From contig NZ_QAOG01000003.1 of assembly GCF_003050705.1 (NCBI RefSeq), positions 372,001 to 436,000 of the forward strand: DNA of 64,000 nt, written 5' to 3'. Each line of letters starts with the position of its first letter. The first letter of the stretch is position 1. The notes beneath the pieces are model-generated. The model was not told where the DNA came from. It made no database searches and saw only the letters and a program-made list of their open reading frames with translations. Of the stretch, positions 52,701 to 60,451 are shown piece by piece. This DNA comes from Sphingomonas aurantiaca. Lineage in GTDB: Bacteria > Pseudomonadota > Alphaproteobacteria > Sphingomonadales > Sphingomonadaceae. The translations under genes and the position numbers were made by a program.

Positions 52701-52937
52701 GAGGCCGAGGGTGGCCGGCGCGAGCTGGTCGGCGGCGGGCTGGGTGCGACCAGCGCATCGTTCGAGGGCGGGCAGTCGTTCACGCTGACGCCCGAGGAGC
52801 GGACGAGCGGCTGGGTCGGCAAGCTGCGCGCAGTCGGCGGCGGTGCCGCGTTCCGGATGGGCGGCGAGTTCGGGGCGGAGCAACAACAGGGCCGCGTCGC
52901 GCTGTCGCTGCGCGCGAGCCTGCAGATCGGGCTGTAG
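49731..52937 (+). CDS. Autotransporter (type V secretion) with calcium-repeat passenger
   Basis: A 1068-residue protein. A signal peptide (MRRLLLTTTCLFAIPSSLHAQ) is followed by a long beta-helical passenger with recurring IRNAGTI/IRNSGTI/VENSGAI units. Two Asp-rich loops, TDTDKDGDLDG (about residue 113) and TDTDEDKDGLPD (about 278), resemble thrombospondin type 3 calcium loops; four GSGND/GAGND/GGGSD-type nonapeptide repeats near residues 507-580 resemble RTX calcium repeats. The C-terminal ~260 residues (from about YWVTQVAWGTS) form the autotransporter beta-barrel. ATG 49731 fits the signal peptide; the frame is open upstream. Confidence 0.85.
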   Translation: MRRLLLTTTCLFAIPSSLHAQTVIDTKRTDAVRTSTIKAGAPDNLKIVAAGSVTPTSGTAVTIDSVNSIANEGTIQVTNADGSTGVLANAGTGGGITNAAAGKIIVDESYVATDTDKDGDLDGPFAAGTGRTGIRTAGAYTGAIVNSGAITVKGNESAGIWLGGPLTGAFTHDGQTSVTGDRSTGVRIADVTGNVRLAGTIAAIGQNAVAARVDGDIAGALVVQGALGSTGYRYVTPPADVSKLDADDLLQGGSALVVAGNVSGGIILAVPPKDASTTDTDEDKDGLPDSTEGSAAITSYGAAPAVQIGSATRAVAIGAVAGTGTGFGLIVDGGIAGSGVYGGIEGNGLAVGGLGGAVTIAGGIGVNGTVAATANGASATALELGRGASTPEIRNAGTISAAGGGTTASVSTAVLVDSGASVGTIRNSGTIKATAQAADGTAIGIIDRSGTVTLVENSGAIGASGALATSERNVAIDLSATTTGTIVRQTAVATGIAAPAIVGDVRFGSGNDVFEVADGTVAGIARFGSGTNRLALSGDAIFTGGTVFGAGNDTLALAGTSVFSGAADFGGGSDTLTLGGTSRFSGTLANAGGLAVAVTGGTLDITKAASIASLSVGGGGVLAVTLDKTGGTGTMIQVAGTASFDQDSKLALKLTSVVDAEGRYVVLKAGTLTGAANLTATTTLLPFLYKGSIATGTGNDLAVDVARKSATELGFNRSQASAYDAVYKALGNDAKVGGAFLNITDGDAFRGSVRQMLPDHAGGTFEAVTMGSRATARVLADPHGPFKDEGSWGYWVTQVAWGTSKSVADTAGYDISGWGVSAGAEYKTGVGNFGTSLAYLNGQDADDGTDNEVRSGQYELAGYWRGHWGDLQANARVSGAKITFDGTRHFTGAIGSEVVDRTSRGDWNGTLYSASSGISWDGGKGIFVFRPVLAIDYYKLKEDGYRETGGGKAIDLVVQSRTSDELAVTASTALGLNFGGTSPDEGWFRVEAEGGRRELVGGGLGATSASFEGGQSFTLTPEERTSGWVGKLRAVGGGAAFRMGGEFGAEQQQGRVALSLRASLQIGL

Positions 52938-52952
52938 GGCTCGCATGGCCTG

Positions 52953-52976
52953 ATCCTCCCCCGGGCGGGGGAGGGT
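52953..52976. terminator. Palindrome between the autotransporter and efflux channel genes
   Basis: ATCCTCCCCCGGGCGGGGGAGG-type hairpin, similar to the one at 49081. It lies in the 46 bases between the convergent stops of the autotransporter and the outer-membrane efflux gene. No long T-run is seen. Confidence 0.5.
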
Positions 52977-52983
52977 CATGGGG

Positions 52984-54384
52984 TCAGGTCCGCGTTTGCC
53001 AGCCGCCGCCGAGCGCGCGGAACAGATCGACCTGCGCGCCGGCGATCCGTGCGTCGGCGGCGGCGAGGTCCGTATCGGTGTCGGCCAGCGTGCGTTCCGC
53101 ATCGAGGACGTCGAGAAAGTCGATCTGGCCTTCGCGCTGGCGGGCGCGGGTGATGCGCGCGGCGGTGGCGGCGTTGTCGTGCGCGGATTGCAGCTGCGTG
53201 CGGCGATCGAGTTCGCGCGCGTAGTTGGACAGCGCGGTCTCGGTCTCCTCGAGCGCGGTCAGCACGCTGCCGTCGAAACTGGCGAGCGCACCGCGCGTTT
53301 CGGCCTCGGCGCCGGCGATGCGTGCGCGGGCGGCGGACTGGTTGACCGACCAGTTGAGCAGCGGGCCGAGCAGCCAGCGGATCGGGCCGCCGGTGAAGAT
53401 GTCGCCGACGCTGAGCGCGGTCGAGCCGATCGACCCGCCGAGCGAGATCTGCGGATAGAGCGCGGCGGTCTGGACACCGATCCGCGCGGTGGCGGCGGCG
53501 AGGCGGCGTTCGGCGGCGTGGACGTCTGGGCGGCGGGCTAGCAGACTCGCGCCGTCACCGATCGGGATCGGTTGGTCGAGTCGCGGCGTCGTGGAGCGCG
53601 CGCCGGCGCTGGCGGGCAGGTCCTGCGGGGTGCGGCCGGTGAGCGTGGCGAGGCGGAAGAGTGCGGCCTGACGCTCGGCTTCGATCTGCGGGATGTTCGC
53701 AGCGCGCTGATCGCGGAGTGCGGCGATCCGGACCTGATCGAGCCGCGCGGCGCGACCTGCGTCGACCCGCTTGCCGGTCAGCGTGTTCGACTTGTCGAGA
53801 AGGTCGACGGTGCGCCGGGCGACCGCGAGGCGTTCGGCGGACGAGGCGGCGTCGACATAGGCGCGCGTGGTGGCGGCGACGATCGAGACTCGCACCGCAT
53901 CCGCATCGGCCTGCGCCGCACCGACGTCGCCGCGCGCGGCCTCGACGTTGCGGCGGACGCGGCCGGCGAGATCGACCTCGTAGCTGACGTCGAGGCCGAC
54001 ATCATAGGTGGCGCGCTCGCGGTCGAAGCCGGGCAGGTTCTGGAGTTGCGAGGTGCGGGCGTAGTTGCCGCTCGCGCCGGCGTTCACCTGGGGTTCGCGG
54101 TCGGTCTTCGCGCCGCGCAGCGAGGCGCGGGCGCTGTCGAGGCGGGCGACGGCGACGCGCAGGTCGGTGTTGGCGGCCAGCGCGTCGGCGACGAGGCCGT
54201 CGAGGACGGGGTCGCGGTACATCCGCCACCAGTCGTTATCGGGCGCCGTCGTGACGGTCGCGGCGTTCGCCGTGACGAACGATGCCGTCGCCTTGGGCGG
54301 GGTGATCGGCGCGACATAGTCGGGGCCGGCGGTGCACGCGGCGAGCGTCAGCGCCGAGAGGCTCGCGAGAAGCAGGGACTTCAT
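52984..54384 (-). CDS. RND efflux outer-membrane channel lipoprotein (NodT/OprM type)
   Basis: A 466-residue TolC-like channel. A lipoprotein signal ending LAAC (Cys17) is followed by two OEP repeats rich in long helices, with family sequences PDYVAPITPPKATASF and ALYPQISLGGSIGS. It exports substrates handed over by the RND pump. It is the last gene of the efflux operon, 10 bases after the pump gene. Confidence 0.93.
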   Translation of the reverse strand: MKSLLLASLSALTLAACTAGPDYVAPITPPKATASFVTANAATVTTAPDNDWWRMYRDPVLDGLVADALAANTDLRVAVARLDSARASLRGAKTDREPQVNAGASGNYARTSQLQNLPGFDRERATYDVGLDVSYEVDLAGRVRRNVEAARGDVGAAQADADAVRVSIVAATTRAYVDAASSAERLAVARRTVDLLDKSNTLTGKRVDAGRAARLDQVRIAALRDQRAANIPQIEAERQAALFRLATLTGRTPQDLPASAGARSTTPRLDQPIPIGDGASLLARRPDVHAAERRLAAATARIGVQTAALYPQISLGGSIGSTALSVGDIFTGGPIRWLLGPLLNWSVNQSAARARIAGAEAETRGALASFDGSVLTALEETETALSNYARELDRRTQLQSAHDNAATAARITRARQREGQIDFLDVLDAERTLADTDTDLAAADARIAGAQVDLFRALGGGWQTRT

Positions 54385-54394
54385 GAGGCTGGTC

Positions 54395-57300
54395 CTATTC
54401 GGCTGGCTGAAGCGTCGGCTGGGCTACGGCAGGCTTGCGGCGTTCGAACCGCTTCGCCAGGCCGCGCGCGACGACATAGAAGGTGGGGGTGAAGAGCAGG
54501 CCGAAGCCGGTCACGCCGATCATCCCGAAGAACACCGCGGTGCCGAGCGCCTGGCGCAGTTCGGCGCCCGCCCCGTCGGCGATCACCAGCGGCACCGCGC
54601 CGAGGATGAACGCGAAGCTCGTCATCAGGATCGGCCGCAACCGGTCCTTCGCCGCGCGTACCGCCGCCTCGACCGGGGACAAGCCATCCTGTTCCTCGGC
54701 CTGCTTGGCGAACTCCACGACCAGGATCGCGTTCTTCGCAGCCAAGGCGATGAGCACGACCAGCCCGATCTGCGTCAGGACGTTGTTGTCCATGCCCCGC
54801 AGGTTCACCCCGGTCATCGCGGCGAGCAGGCACATCGGCACGATCAGGATGATCGCGAGCGGTAGCGTCAGGCTCTCATATTGCGCGGCGAGCACGAGGA
54901 AGACGAACAGCACGGCCATCCCGAAGACGAGCGCAGCGGTGCTGCCGGCGGCCTTTTGCTGGTAGGCGATGCCGGTCCAGTCATGCGCGTAGCCGGCGGG
55001 CAGCGACGCATCGGCGAGCTTTTCCATCGCGACCAGCGACTGGCCCGAGGAATAGCCCTTGGCGGTGTCGCCATCGACTTCGACCGCGGGGAACAGGTTG
55101 TAGCGGACGACGCGGTACGGGCCGGTCTTGTCGCGGAACGTCGAGACCGATCCGACCGGGACCATCTGGCCCGAGTTGGAGCGCGTCTTGAGGTTGGCGA
55201 TGTCCGCGGTGGTGTTGCGGAACGGTGCGTCGGCTTGGGCTGTGACGCGGTAGGTGCGCCCTAACAGGTTGAAGTCGTTGACGAACGCCGAGCCGAGATA
55301 GACCTGCAACGCCTCGAACACGCGCTCCGGGGGGACGCCCAAGAGATTGGCCTTGGCGCGGTCGACATCGGCGAAGATGCGCGGCGTGGCGGTGTCGAAG
55401 AAGGTGTAGACCTGCGCCAGGCCCTTGGTCTGGTTCGCCTTGCCGATCAGGTCGTAGCTGGTCTTGCCGAGGTCGCCATAGCCGTGGCCGCCCTGATCCT
55501 GCACCATCAGGCGATAGCCGCCGGCCGAGCCGATGCCCTGGATCAACGGTGGCGGGACGATCAGCAGGCGCGCTTCGGTGATGTCACCGGTCGCCTTCTG
55601 CGATTCGGCCATGATGCTGGCGAGCGTGACGCCGAGCTTCTTGCGCTCGGCAAAGCTTTTGAGCGGGATGTAGGCGGCGGCCGAGTTGGGGGCGAGCGTC
55701 TGCGACGGGCCGTCAAACCCTGCGAGCATGACCGCGCCCTTGACGCCGGCGAGCGGCAGGATGCGTTTGGCGACCTTCTGCATCACTGCGTCGGTACGCT
55801 CGACCGACGAGCCGGGCGGCAGCTGGATGACAGTCAGGAAATAGCCCTGGTCCTGCGCGGGGACGAAGCCCGACGGGGTGACCATGAAGACGCCGACCGT
55901 GACCGCGATCAGCGCGGCATAGGCGATCATCATCCGGCGCGGCGCGGCGACGAGGCGCGCGGTGAGGCGGGCATAGCCCTCGCTCATCCGTTCGAACGCG
56001 CGGTTGAACGCGTCGCCCGCGCGGCGACCGGCGCGGGTCAGGCGGTTGCCCGAGCCTGCGGGGGCGGTCGGCTTGAGCAGCATTGCGGCGAGCGCCGGCG
56101 ACAGCGTCAGCGAGATGAGCAGCGAGATGATCGTCGCGGTCGAGATCGTGACCGCGAACTGGCGGTAGAAGGCGCCCGAGAGGCCGGTGAGGAACACCGT
56201 CGGGATGAACACCGCGCACAGCACGAGCACGATCGCGACCAGCGCACCCGACACCTCGTCCATCGACGTGCGCGCAGCCTCCAGTGGCGAGAGCCCGTGT
56301 TCGAGGTTGCGCTCGACATTCTCGACGACGACGATCGCGTCGTCGACGACGATCCCGATCGCGAGGACGAGGCCGAACAGCGACAGGTTGTTGAGGCTGT
56401 AGCCGAACGCGGCGAGCACCGCGAAGGTGCCGATCAGCGAGACCGGGATCGCCACGATCGGGATGATCGCCGCGCGCCATTTCTGCAGGAAGACGAGGAT
56501 GACGAGCACGACGAGGATCATCGCCTCGAACAGCGTGTGCTTCACCGCGTCGATCGACTGCGCGATGAACTCGGTCGGGTTGTAGATGACCTTGTATTCG
56601 AGGCCCTTGGGAAAGCGCTTCGACATGCTTTCCATCTCGGCGGTGACGGCCTGCGCCGCGCCGAGCGCGTTCGAGCCGGGACGCTGGAAGACCGCGGCGA
56701 TGACGGTGGGCTTGCCGCTGAGATAGGTGTTGGCGCCGTAATCCTGCGCGCCGAGCTCGACGCGCGCGACGTCCGAGACGCGGACCTGGCGGCCTTGCGC
56801 GTCGGTGCGGATGACGACGTCGGCGAACTGCTTGGGATCGGTCAGGCGGCCTTGCGTCTCGACGTTCAATTGGAACGCGCTGTTGCCCTTGTCATAGGGT
56901 GGCTGGCCGAGCGTGCCGGCGGCGACCTGGACGTTCTGCGCGCGCAAGGCGGCGACGATCTCGCCTGCGGTGAGGTCGAGCGCGGCGGCGCGGCCGGGGT
57001 CGATCCACACGCGCATCGAATAATCGCGCGCGCCGAAAAGCTGCACGTCGCCGACACCGTCGATCCGGCTGAGGCGATCGCGGACCTGGGTCAGCGCGTA
57101 GTTGGAGATGTAGCCGCGATCGAGCGAGTTGTCGGGTGAGACGAGGTTCACGACCATCAGGAAGTCGGGCGACGTTTTCCGCGTCACGACGCCGAGCCGC
57201 TGGACGTCCTCGGGTAGCCTCGGGACCGCGACCGCGACGCGGTTCTGGACGAGCACCTGCGCGGCATCGAGGTCGGTGCCGATCTTGAAGGTGACGGTGA

Positions 57301-57580
57301 TCGTCACCTTGCCGTCGCCGGTCGATTGCGACGACTGGTAGAGCATGTTGTCGACGCCGTTGATCTCCTGCTCGATCGGCGCGGCGACGGTTTCGGCGAC
57401 CGTTTCGGCGGACGCGCCCGGATAGGTCGCGCTGACGGTGACGGTGGGGGGGACGATGTCGGGATATTGCGACACCGGTAGCGACATATAGGCGATCGCG
57501 CCGACGATCGTGATGATCACCGCGATCACGCCCGCAAAGATCGGGCGGGTGATGAAGAAGCGCGAGAAGCGCATGGGCAT
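54395..57580 (-). CDS. RND multidrug efflux permease (HAE1/AcrB type)
   Basis: A 1061-residue inner-membrane trimeric pump that uses proton flow to export hydrophobic compounds. It starts MPMRFSRFFITRPIFAGVIAVII, shows the large periplasmic loop, and holds the TM4 motif GIVVDDAIVVVENVERNLE with the proton-relay Asp pair. About 12 membrane segments are present. It belongs to the HAE1 branch by its QYPDIVPPTV motif. A REP-like element lies between it and the upstream adaptor gene. Confidence 0.96.
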   Translation of the reverse strand: MPMRFSRFFITRPIFAGVIAVIITIVGAIAYMSLPVSQYPDIVPPTVTVSATYPGASAETVAETVAAPIEQEINGVDNMLYQSSQSTGDGKVTITVTFKIGTDLDAAQVLVQNRVAVAVPRLPEDVQRLGVVTRKTSPDFLMVVNLVSPDNSLDRGYISNYALTQVRDRLSRIDGVGDVQLFGARDYSMRVWIDPGRAAALDLTAGEIVAALRAQNVQVAAGTLGQPPYDKGNSAFQLNVETQGRLTDPKQFADVVIRTDAQGRQVRVSDVARVELGAQDYGANTYLSGKPTVIAAVFQRPGSNALGAAQAVTAEMESMSKRFPKGLEYKVIYNPTEFIAQSIDAVKHTLFEAMILVVLVILVFLQKWRAAIIPIVAIPVSLIGTFAVLAAFGYSLNNLSLFGLVLAIGIVVDDAIVVVENVERNLEHGLSPLEAARTSMDEVSGALVAIVLVLCAVFIPTVFLTGLSGAFYRQFAVTISTATIISLLISLTLSPALAAMLLKPTAPAGSGNRLTRAGRRAGDAFNRAFERMSEGYARLTARLVAAPRRMMIAYAALIAVTVGVFMVTPSGFVPAQDQGYFLTVIQLPPGSSVERTDAVMQKVAKRILPLAGVKGAVMLAGFDGPSQTLAPNSAAAYIPLKSFAERKKLGVTLASIMAESQKATGDITEARLLIVPPPLIQGIGSAGGYRLMVQDQGGHGYGDLGKTSYDLIGKANQTKGLAQVYTFFDTATPRIFADVDRAKANLLGVPPERVFEALQVYLGSAFVNDFNLLGRTYRVTAQADAPFRNTTADIANLKTRSNSGQMVPVGSVSTFRDKTGPYRVVRYNLFPAVEVDGDTAKGYSSGQSLVAMEKLADASLPAGYAHDWTGIAYQQKAAGSTAALVFGMAVLFVFLVLAAQYESLTLPLAIILIVPMCLLAAMTGVNLRGMDNNVLTQIGLVVLIALAAKNAILVVEFAKQAEEQDGLSPVEAAVRAAKDRLRPILMTSFAFILGAVPLVIADGAGAELRQALGTAVFFGMIGVTGFGLLFTPTFYVVARGLAKRFERRKPAVAQPTLQPAE

Positions 57581-57630
57581 TTCCTCGGTAGAGGGGCACG
57601 CGACCTCGCGGACGAGACGCGCAACACCAG

Positions 57631-57725
57631 CCGTTCCCCGGCGGAGGCCGGGGTCCAGTTGTGCGAACCGCAGTGTTCAATCGAAACGCTATCCCACCTG
57701 GGCCCCGGCCTTCGCCGGGGAACGG
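57631..57725. repeat. REP-like inverted-repeat element, family A, copy 6 (inside the efflux operon)
   Basis: The arms CCGTTCCCCGGCGGAGGCCG and the inverse CCGGCCTTCGCCGGGGAACGG are perfect partners, but the core lacks the GTAAC...GTTAC segment of copies 1-5. It sits in the 148-base gap between the adaptor and pump genes of one operon, where it could cause unequal expression. Confidence 0.85.
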
Positions 57726-57728
57726 TGG

Positions 57729-59006
57729 TTACTTGGAGAGCGTAGCTTCACCCGAGATGGGCTGGACCGAGGCCGGCGCAGCCGCCCCGGTCGCGACCGC
57801 GATCCGGCCTGCCTTCGGCGCAACCGTGGCACCCGGCATCGCCATCTGCGTGCCCTGGATGATCACCCGGTCGTTCGGCCCGATCCCCGAGCGGACGATG
57901 CGCAGGCCATCGACCACCGGCCCGAGCTCGACCGGCTTCTGGCTCACGACGTTCTTCGCATCGATCGTCAGCAGCACTTTGCGCGCCTGATCGGTCTGCA
58001 CCGCGTCGTCGGGCACCAGCAGCGCCTGCCGCGTCCCCGCGCTGGCGAGACGCATGTTGCCGAACATGCCCGGCGTCAGGAAATAGCCGGGGTTCGCGAT
58101 CACCGCGCGGCCACGGATCGTGCCCGAGCGCTGGTCGAGCCCGTTGTCGGTAAAGTCGAGCTTGCCCTTCCAGCGATGCTCGGTCTCGTCCTGCAACTGG
58201 ATCTCGACCGCCGCCGGGGCCGCGCCGGGCTGCCGCGCGCGCTGCGTCTTGAGGTAGAGCGCCTCCGACCCGTCGAAATTAAAGTAGATCGGATCGAGCG
58301 CGTTGATCGTCGTCAGCACGGTGCCGCCGGTGCCTTCGCCGCCCGCGACCTGGTTGCCCGCATCGACGCGGCGATCGGAGATGCGCCCGCCGATGGGTGC
58401 ACGAACCTGCGTGAAGCCGACGTCGAGCGCGCGTGCGCGTTCGCGCGCCTGCGCAGCGGCGAGCGCGGCGGTGGCGGCTTCGAGTTTGCCGCGTAACGCA
58501 TCGACCTCACCCGCCGAGACGGCTTCGTCGGCAACCAATCGCTGCGCGCGGCCGAGGTCGTTACGCGCGAGCGACAGGGCGCTCCTCGCACTCGCGACGT
58601 TGGCGTGCGCTTCGGCCAGCGCGGCGGCGAACGGACGCGAGTCGATCGTGAAGAGTAGCTGCCCCTTGCGGACGATATCGCCGTCGTGGAAGTGGACGCC
58701 GGTGACTTCGCCCGCCACGCGCGGCCGGATCTCGACGCTGCGGCTCGGCGCGAACCGGCCGACATAATCGTCCCACTCGCTCACCTGTCGCACGAGCGGC
58801 GCGGCGACCGTGACCGATGCGGGCGGAGGCGCGGCCATCGCCGCGTCGGGATGGTCGAACAGCTTCACGCCGACCGCGCCGAGCAGCGCGACCGGCACGA
58901 GCACCATCGCGCCGCGCTGCCATGCGGGCCGTCGATGCCGGCCGGCGGGCGGCGTCGCGACGACATCGGCGTCGTTCGCGGCCGTGATCGTGGTCAGCAT
59001 GTTCAT
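57729..59006 (-). CDS. RND efflux periplasmic adaptor (membrane fusion protein)
   Basis: A 425-residue adaptor that joins the pump to the outer-membrane channel. One membrane segment near residues 31-47 anchors it. The sequence has the lipoyl-like and coiled-coil hairpin signature (VEIRPRVAGEVTGVHFHDGDIVRKGQLLFTID) and a beta-barrel/membrane-proximal part (RAVIANPGYFLTPGMFGNMRL). Its start overlaps the stop of the preceding small gene (ATGA). The frame begins MNMLTTITA; either Met could be used. Confidence 0.93.
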   Translation of the reverse strand: MNMLTTITAANDADVVATPPAGRHRRPAWQRGAMVLVPVALLGAVGVKLFDHPDAAMAAPPPASVTVAAPLVRQVSEWDDYVGRFAPSRSVEIRPRVAGEVTGVHFHDGDIVRKGQLLFTIDSRPFAAALAEAHANVASARSALSLARNDLGRAQRLVADEAVSAGEVDALRGKLEAATAALAAAQARERARALDVGFTQVRAPIGGRISDRRVDAGNQVAGGEGTGGTVLTTINALDPIYFNFDGSEALYLKTQRARQPGAAPAAVEIQLQDETEHRWKGKLDFTDNGLDQRSGTIRGRAVIANPGYFLTPGMFGNMRLASAGTRQALLVPDDAVQTDQARKVLLTIDAKNVVSQKPVELGPVVDGLRIVRSGIGPNDRVIIQGTQMAMPGATVAPKAGRIAVATGAAAPASVQPISGEATLSK

Positions 59007-59401
59007 GCCGCGATGCTCCGCTTTTGCTGCGCACCGACGCGCATGCCGGTCACGCTTTCGACCAGAGTCTCGATCTGCGCCTCGACGAAGCCGGCGGCGA
59101 GGAAGCCCTGGATCTCGGCCATCGGCAGCGCGAACCCGCGGCGCCAGGCGTACACCGCCAGACGGCGCAACGCCTCCAGCCGGGGATCGGCGAGCCTCGA
59201 TGCGGTGCTGAGGCCGAACAGGCTGCCCATTGCGCGCGACATACGGCTGGGGCCGGCGAGGCTACGCAACGTGTCGCGCTTGGCGAGCGCGATGACGCTC
59301 CATTCCAGCGCCGAGAAACCGGTCGGGGCAGGGGCGGCGGCCGTCTGCGCGCGGCTGGTGACGGGCGAAGCGAACATGTTGTCGAGATCGAGATAGGCCA
59401 T
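59003..59401 (-). CDS. Unknown small protein, first gene of the RND efflux operon
   Basis: A 132-residue protein without signal peptide or membrane segment, so probably cytosolic. Visible stretches: GFSALEWSVIALAKRDTLRSLAGPSRMSRAMGSLFGL and RLEALRRLAVYAWRRGFALPMAEIQGFLAAGFVEAQIETLVESV, mostly helical. Its stop and the adaptor start overlap (ATGA), so it is translationally coupled to the pump. A ribosome binding site (AGGGGGA) lies before ATG 59401. I do not recognise the family; it may be a regulator or accessory factor. Confidence 0.75.
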   Translation of the reverse strand: MAYLDLDNMFASPVTSRAQTAAAPAPTGFSALEWSVIALAKRDTLRSLAGPSRMSRAMGSLFGLSTASRLADPRLEALRRLAVYAWRRGFALPMAEIQGFLAAGFVEAQIETLVESVTGMRVGAQQKRSIAA

Positions 59402-59643
59402 GGGAGTGTCCCCCTTTTGATTTTGGGCAAGCGCTGGCGTTCGTCGGTGGGCGGTCCATCGACGGCAGCTGGTCGCAAGGCGTGCGCGGTCGTTGCCGGC
59501 ACGGGATCGTGCCGCGCTTGCCCGCTTGGATGGTTGGAGAATTGGTCCGGGCGATGAGGCCCGGTCTTGGATCTGTCTTAGGTTTGAACCGTGGTCATGG
59601 ATGCGTGTCCCCGGTTGCCTCTTCCGAAGTAGGAGGAAGCTTC
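59402..59643. other. Leader region between the efflux promoter and the first operon gene
   Basis: About 240 bases between the predicted transcription start and ATG 59401. I see no gene, riboswitch family or terminator/antiterminator pair that I can identify. The length is unusual for an operon with such a strong promoter. Confidence 0.5.
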
Positions 59644-59644
59644 G

Positions 59645-59658
59645 ATACCAGTCGGTAT
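59645..59658. promoter_or_regulatory. TetR operator O1 at the efflux promoter
   Basis: ATACCAGTCGGTAT, an inverted repeat of the form ATACC-N4-GGTAT. It overlaps the -10 box of the efflux promoter and would block transcription when occupied. Confidence 0.75.
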
Positions 59659-59683
59659 ATAAACCTGGCGTTCATCTCGTCAA
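59656..59683 (-). promoter_or_regulatory. Sigma-70-type promoter of the efflux operon
   Basis: On the minus strand a -35 TTGACG (59678-59683) and a -10 TATATA (59656-59661) are separated by 16 bases. This is a strong match for this GC-rich genome. It reads toward the gene starting at 59401. Confidence 0.7.
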
Positions 59684-59692
59684 CACAGTTTT

Positions 59693-59706
59693 GTACCGGC
59701 CGGTAT
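59693..59706. promoter_or_regulatory. TetR operator O2 upstream of the efflux promoter
   Basis: GTACCGGCCGGTAT, matching the same pattern with one changed outer base. It lies just upstream of the -35 box, so two repressor dimers could bracket the promoter. The O1 and O2 centres are 48 bases apart. Confidence 0.65.
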
Positions 59707-59836
59707 TATTTATCGCGTCCGTAACGAACCGTGACTTTTTTGTCGGTGTATGGGGGAGGTGCCCGGTCGGCCGTGCCGAGGGACCTGGCGTGTCGGCCGT
59801 GCAGACGGGTCGAGCGTGTCAGCAAACCGACGGGGC

Positions 59837-60451
59837 TTAGCGGGTCGGCCATACCGACAGGCTGGTCTCGACGAGCTGGTTCAGCTCGGTGCACGTCGCG
59901 CCCGATCCGGCCTGGATCGAAAGGCCCTGCATGATCGCGAAGAGATACCGCATCAGCGCGTGCGATTCGAGGCCGTCGGGGAACTCGCCCGCAGCCTTGG
60001 CCTCGTCGAAACGGCGCATGAGCGCGGCCTCCGACGAGGCGCGCCGCTTGGCGACCTCGGCCTTGATCGGCTCGGCCTCCGCGCTGCACGCCACGCTGCT
60101 GATCACGCTGAGGCACCCCTTGGGATCGCAGGTGCTCATCTGCATCTGGAGCGCGCCGCGCAGCAGCCTTTCCGCTACGGCACGCGCGGTCGGCGCCTCG
60201 AGCGCCGAGGTCATATAGGCCAACTTCTCGCGCTCGTAGAGGTCGAGCGCCTTGTGGAACAGCGCCTCCTTGTTGCCGAACGCCGCGTAGAGACTGGGCT
60301 TGGTGATGCCCATCTCCGCGGTGAGCTCGGCCATCGACGCGCCCTCATAGCCATTACGCCAGAACACGCGCAGCGCACCCGCCAGCGCCACGTCGAGATC
60401 GAACTCGCGGGGGCGGCCCTTGGGGGCGGTGAGCGTGCAAAGCCTATTCAT
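59837..60451 (-). CDS. TetR-family repressor of the efflux operon
   Basis: A 204-residue regulator. The start at 60451 (MNRLCTLTAPKGRPREFD) is chosen because the ATG sits at the end of the operator and promoter; the frame is open to 60481. The HTH is GYEGASMAELTAEMGITKPSLYAAFGNKEALFHKAL at about residues 34-68; the C-terminal ~130 residues form the ligand domain and include two Cys near CDPKGCLSVISSVAC. It shares strand and neighbourhood with the efflux genes, and its operators lie on both promoters, so it probably represses itself and the pump. Confidence 0.9.
   Translation of the reverse strand: MNRLCTLTAPKGRPREFDLDVALAGALRVFWRNGYEGASMAELTAEMGITKPSLYAAFGNKEALFHKALDLYEREKLAYMTSALEAPTARAVAERLLRGALQMQMSTCDPKGCLSVISSVACSAEAEPIKAEVAKRRASSEAALMRRFDEAKAAGEFPDGLESHALMRYLFAIMQGLSIQAGSGATCTELNQLVETSLSVWPTR

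Noticed and set aside
51129..53102. A 657-codon open frame antisense to the autotransporter and efflux channel
   Set aside because: It spans two real genes on opposite strands and shows only biased Arg/Ala/Asp composition.
55484..57139. A 551-codon open frame antisense to the RND pump
   Set aside because: It is a shadow of the pump coding bias; the translation is dominated by Asp, Arg and Glu with no domain.
59482..59840. Overlapping plus-strand open frames in the region between tetR and the efflux operon
   Set aside because: They cross the operators and promoter and show no coding features.
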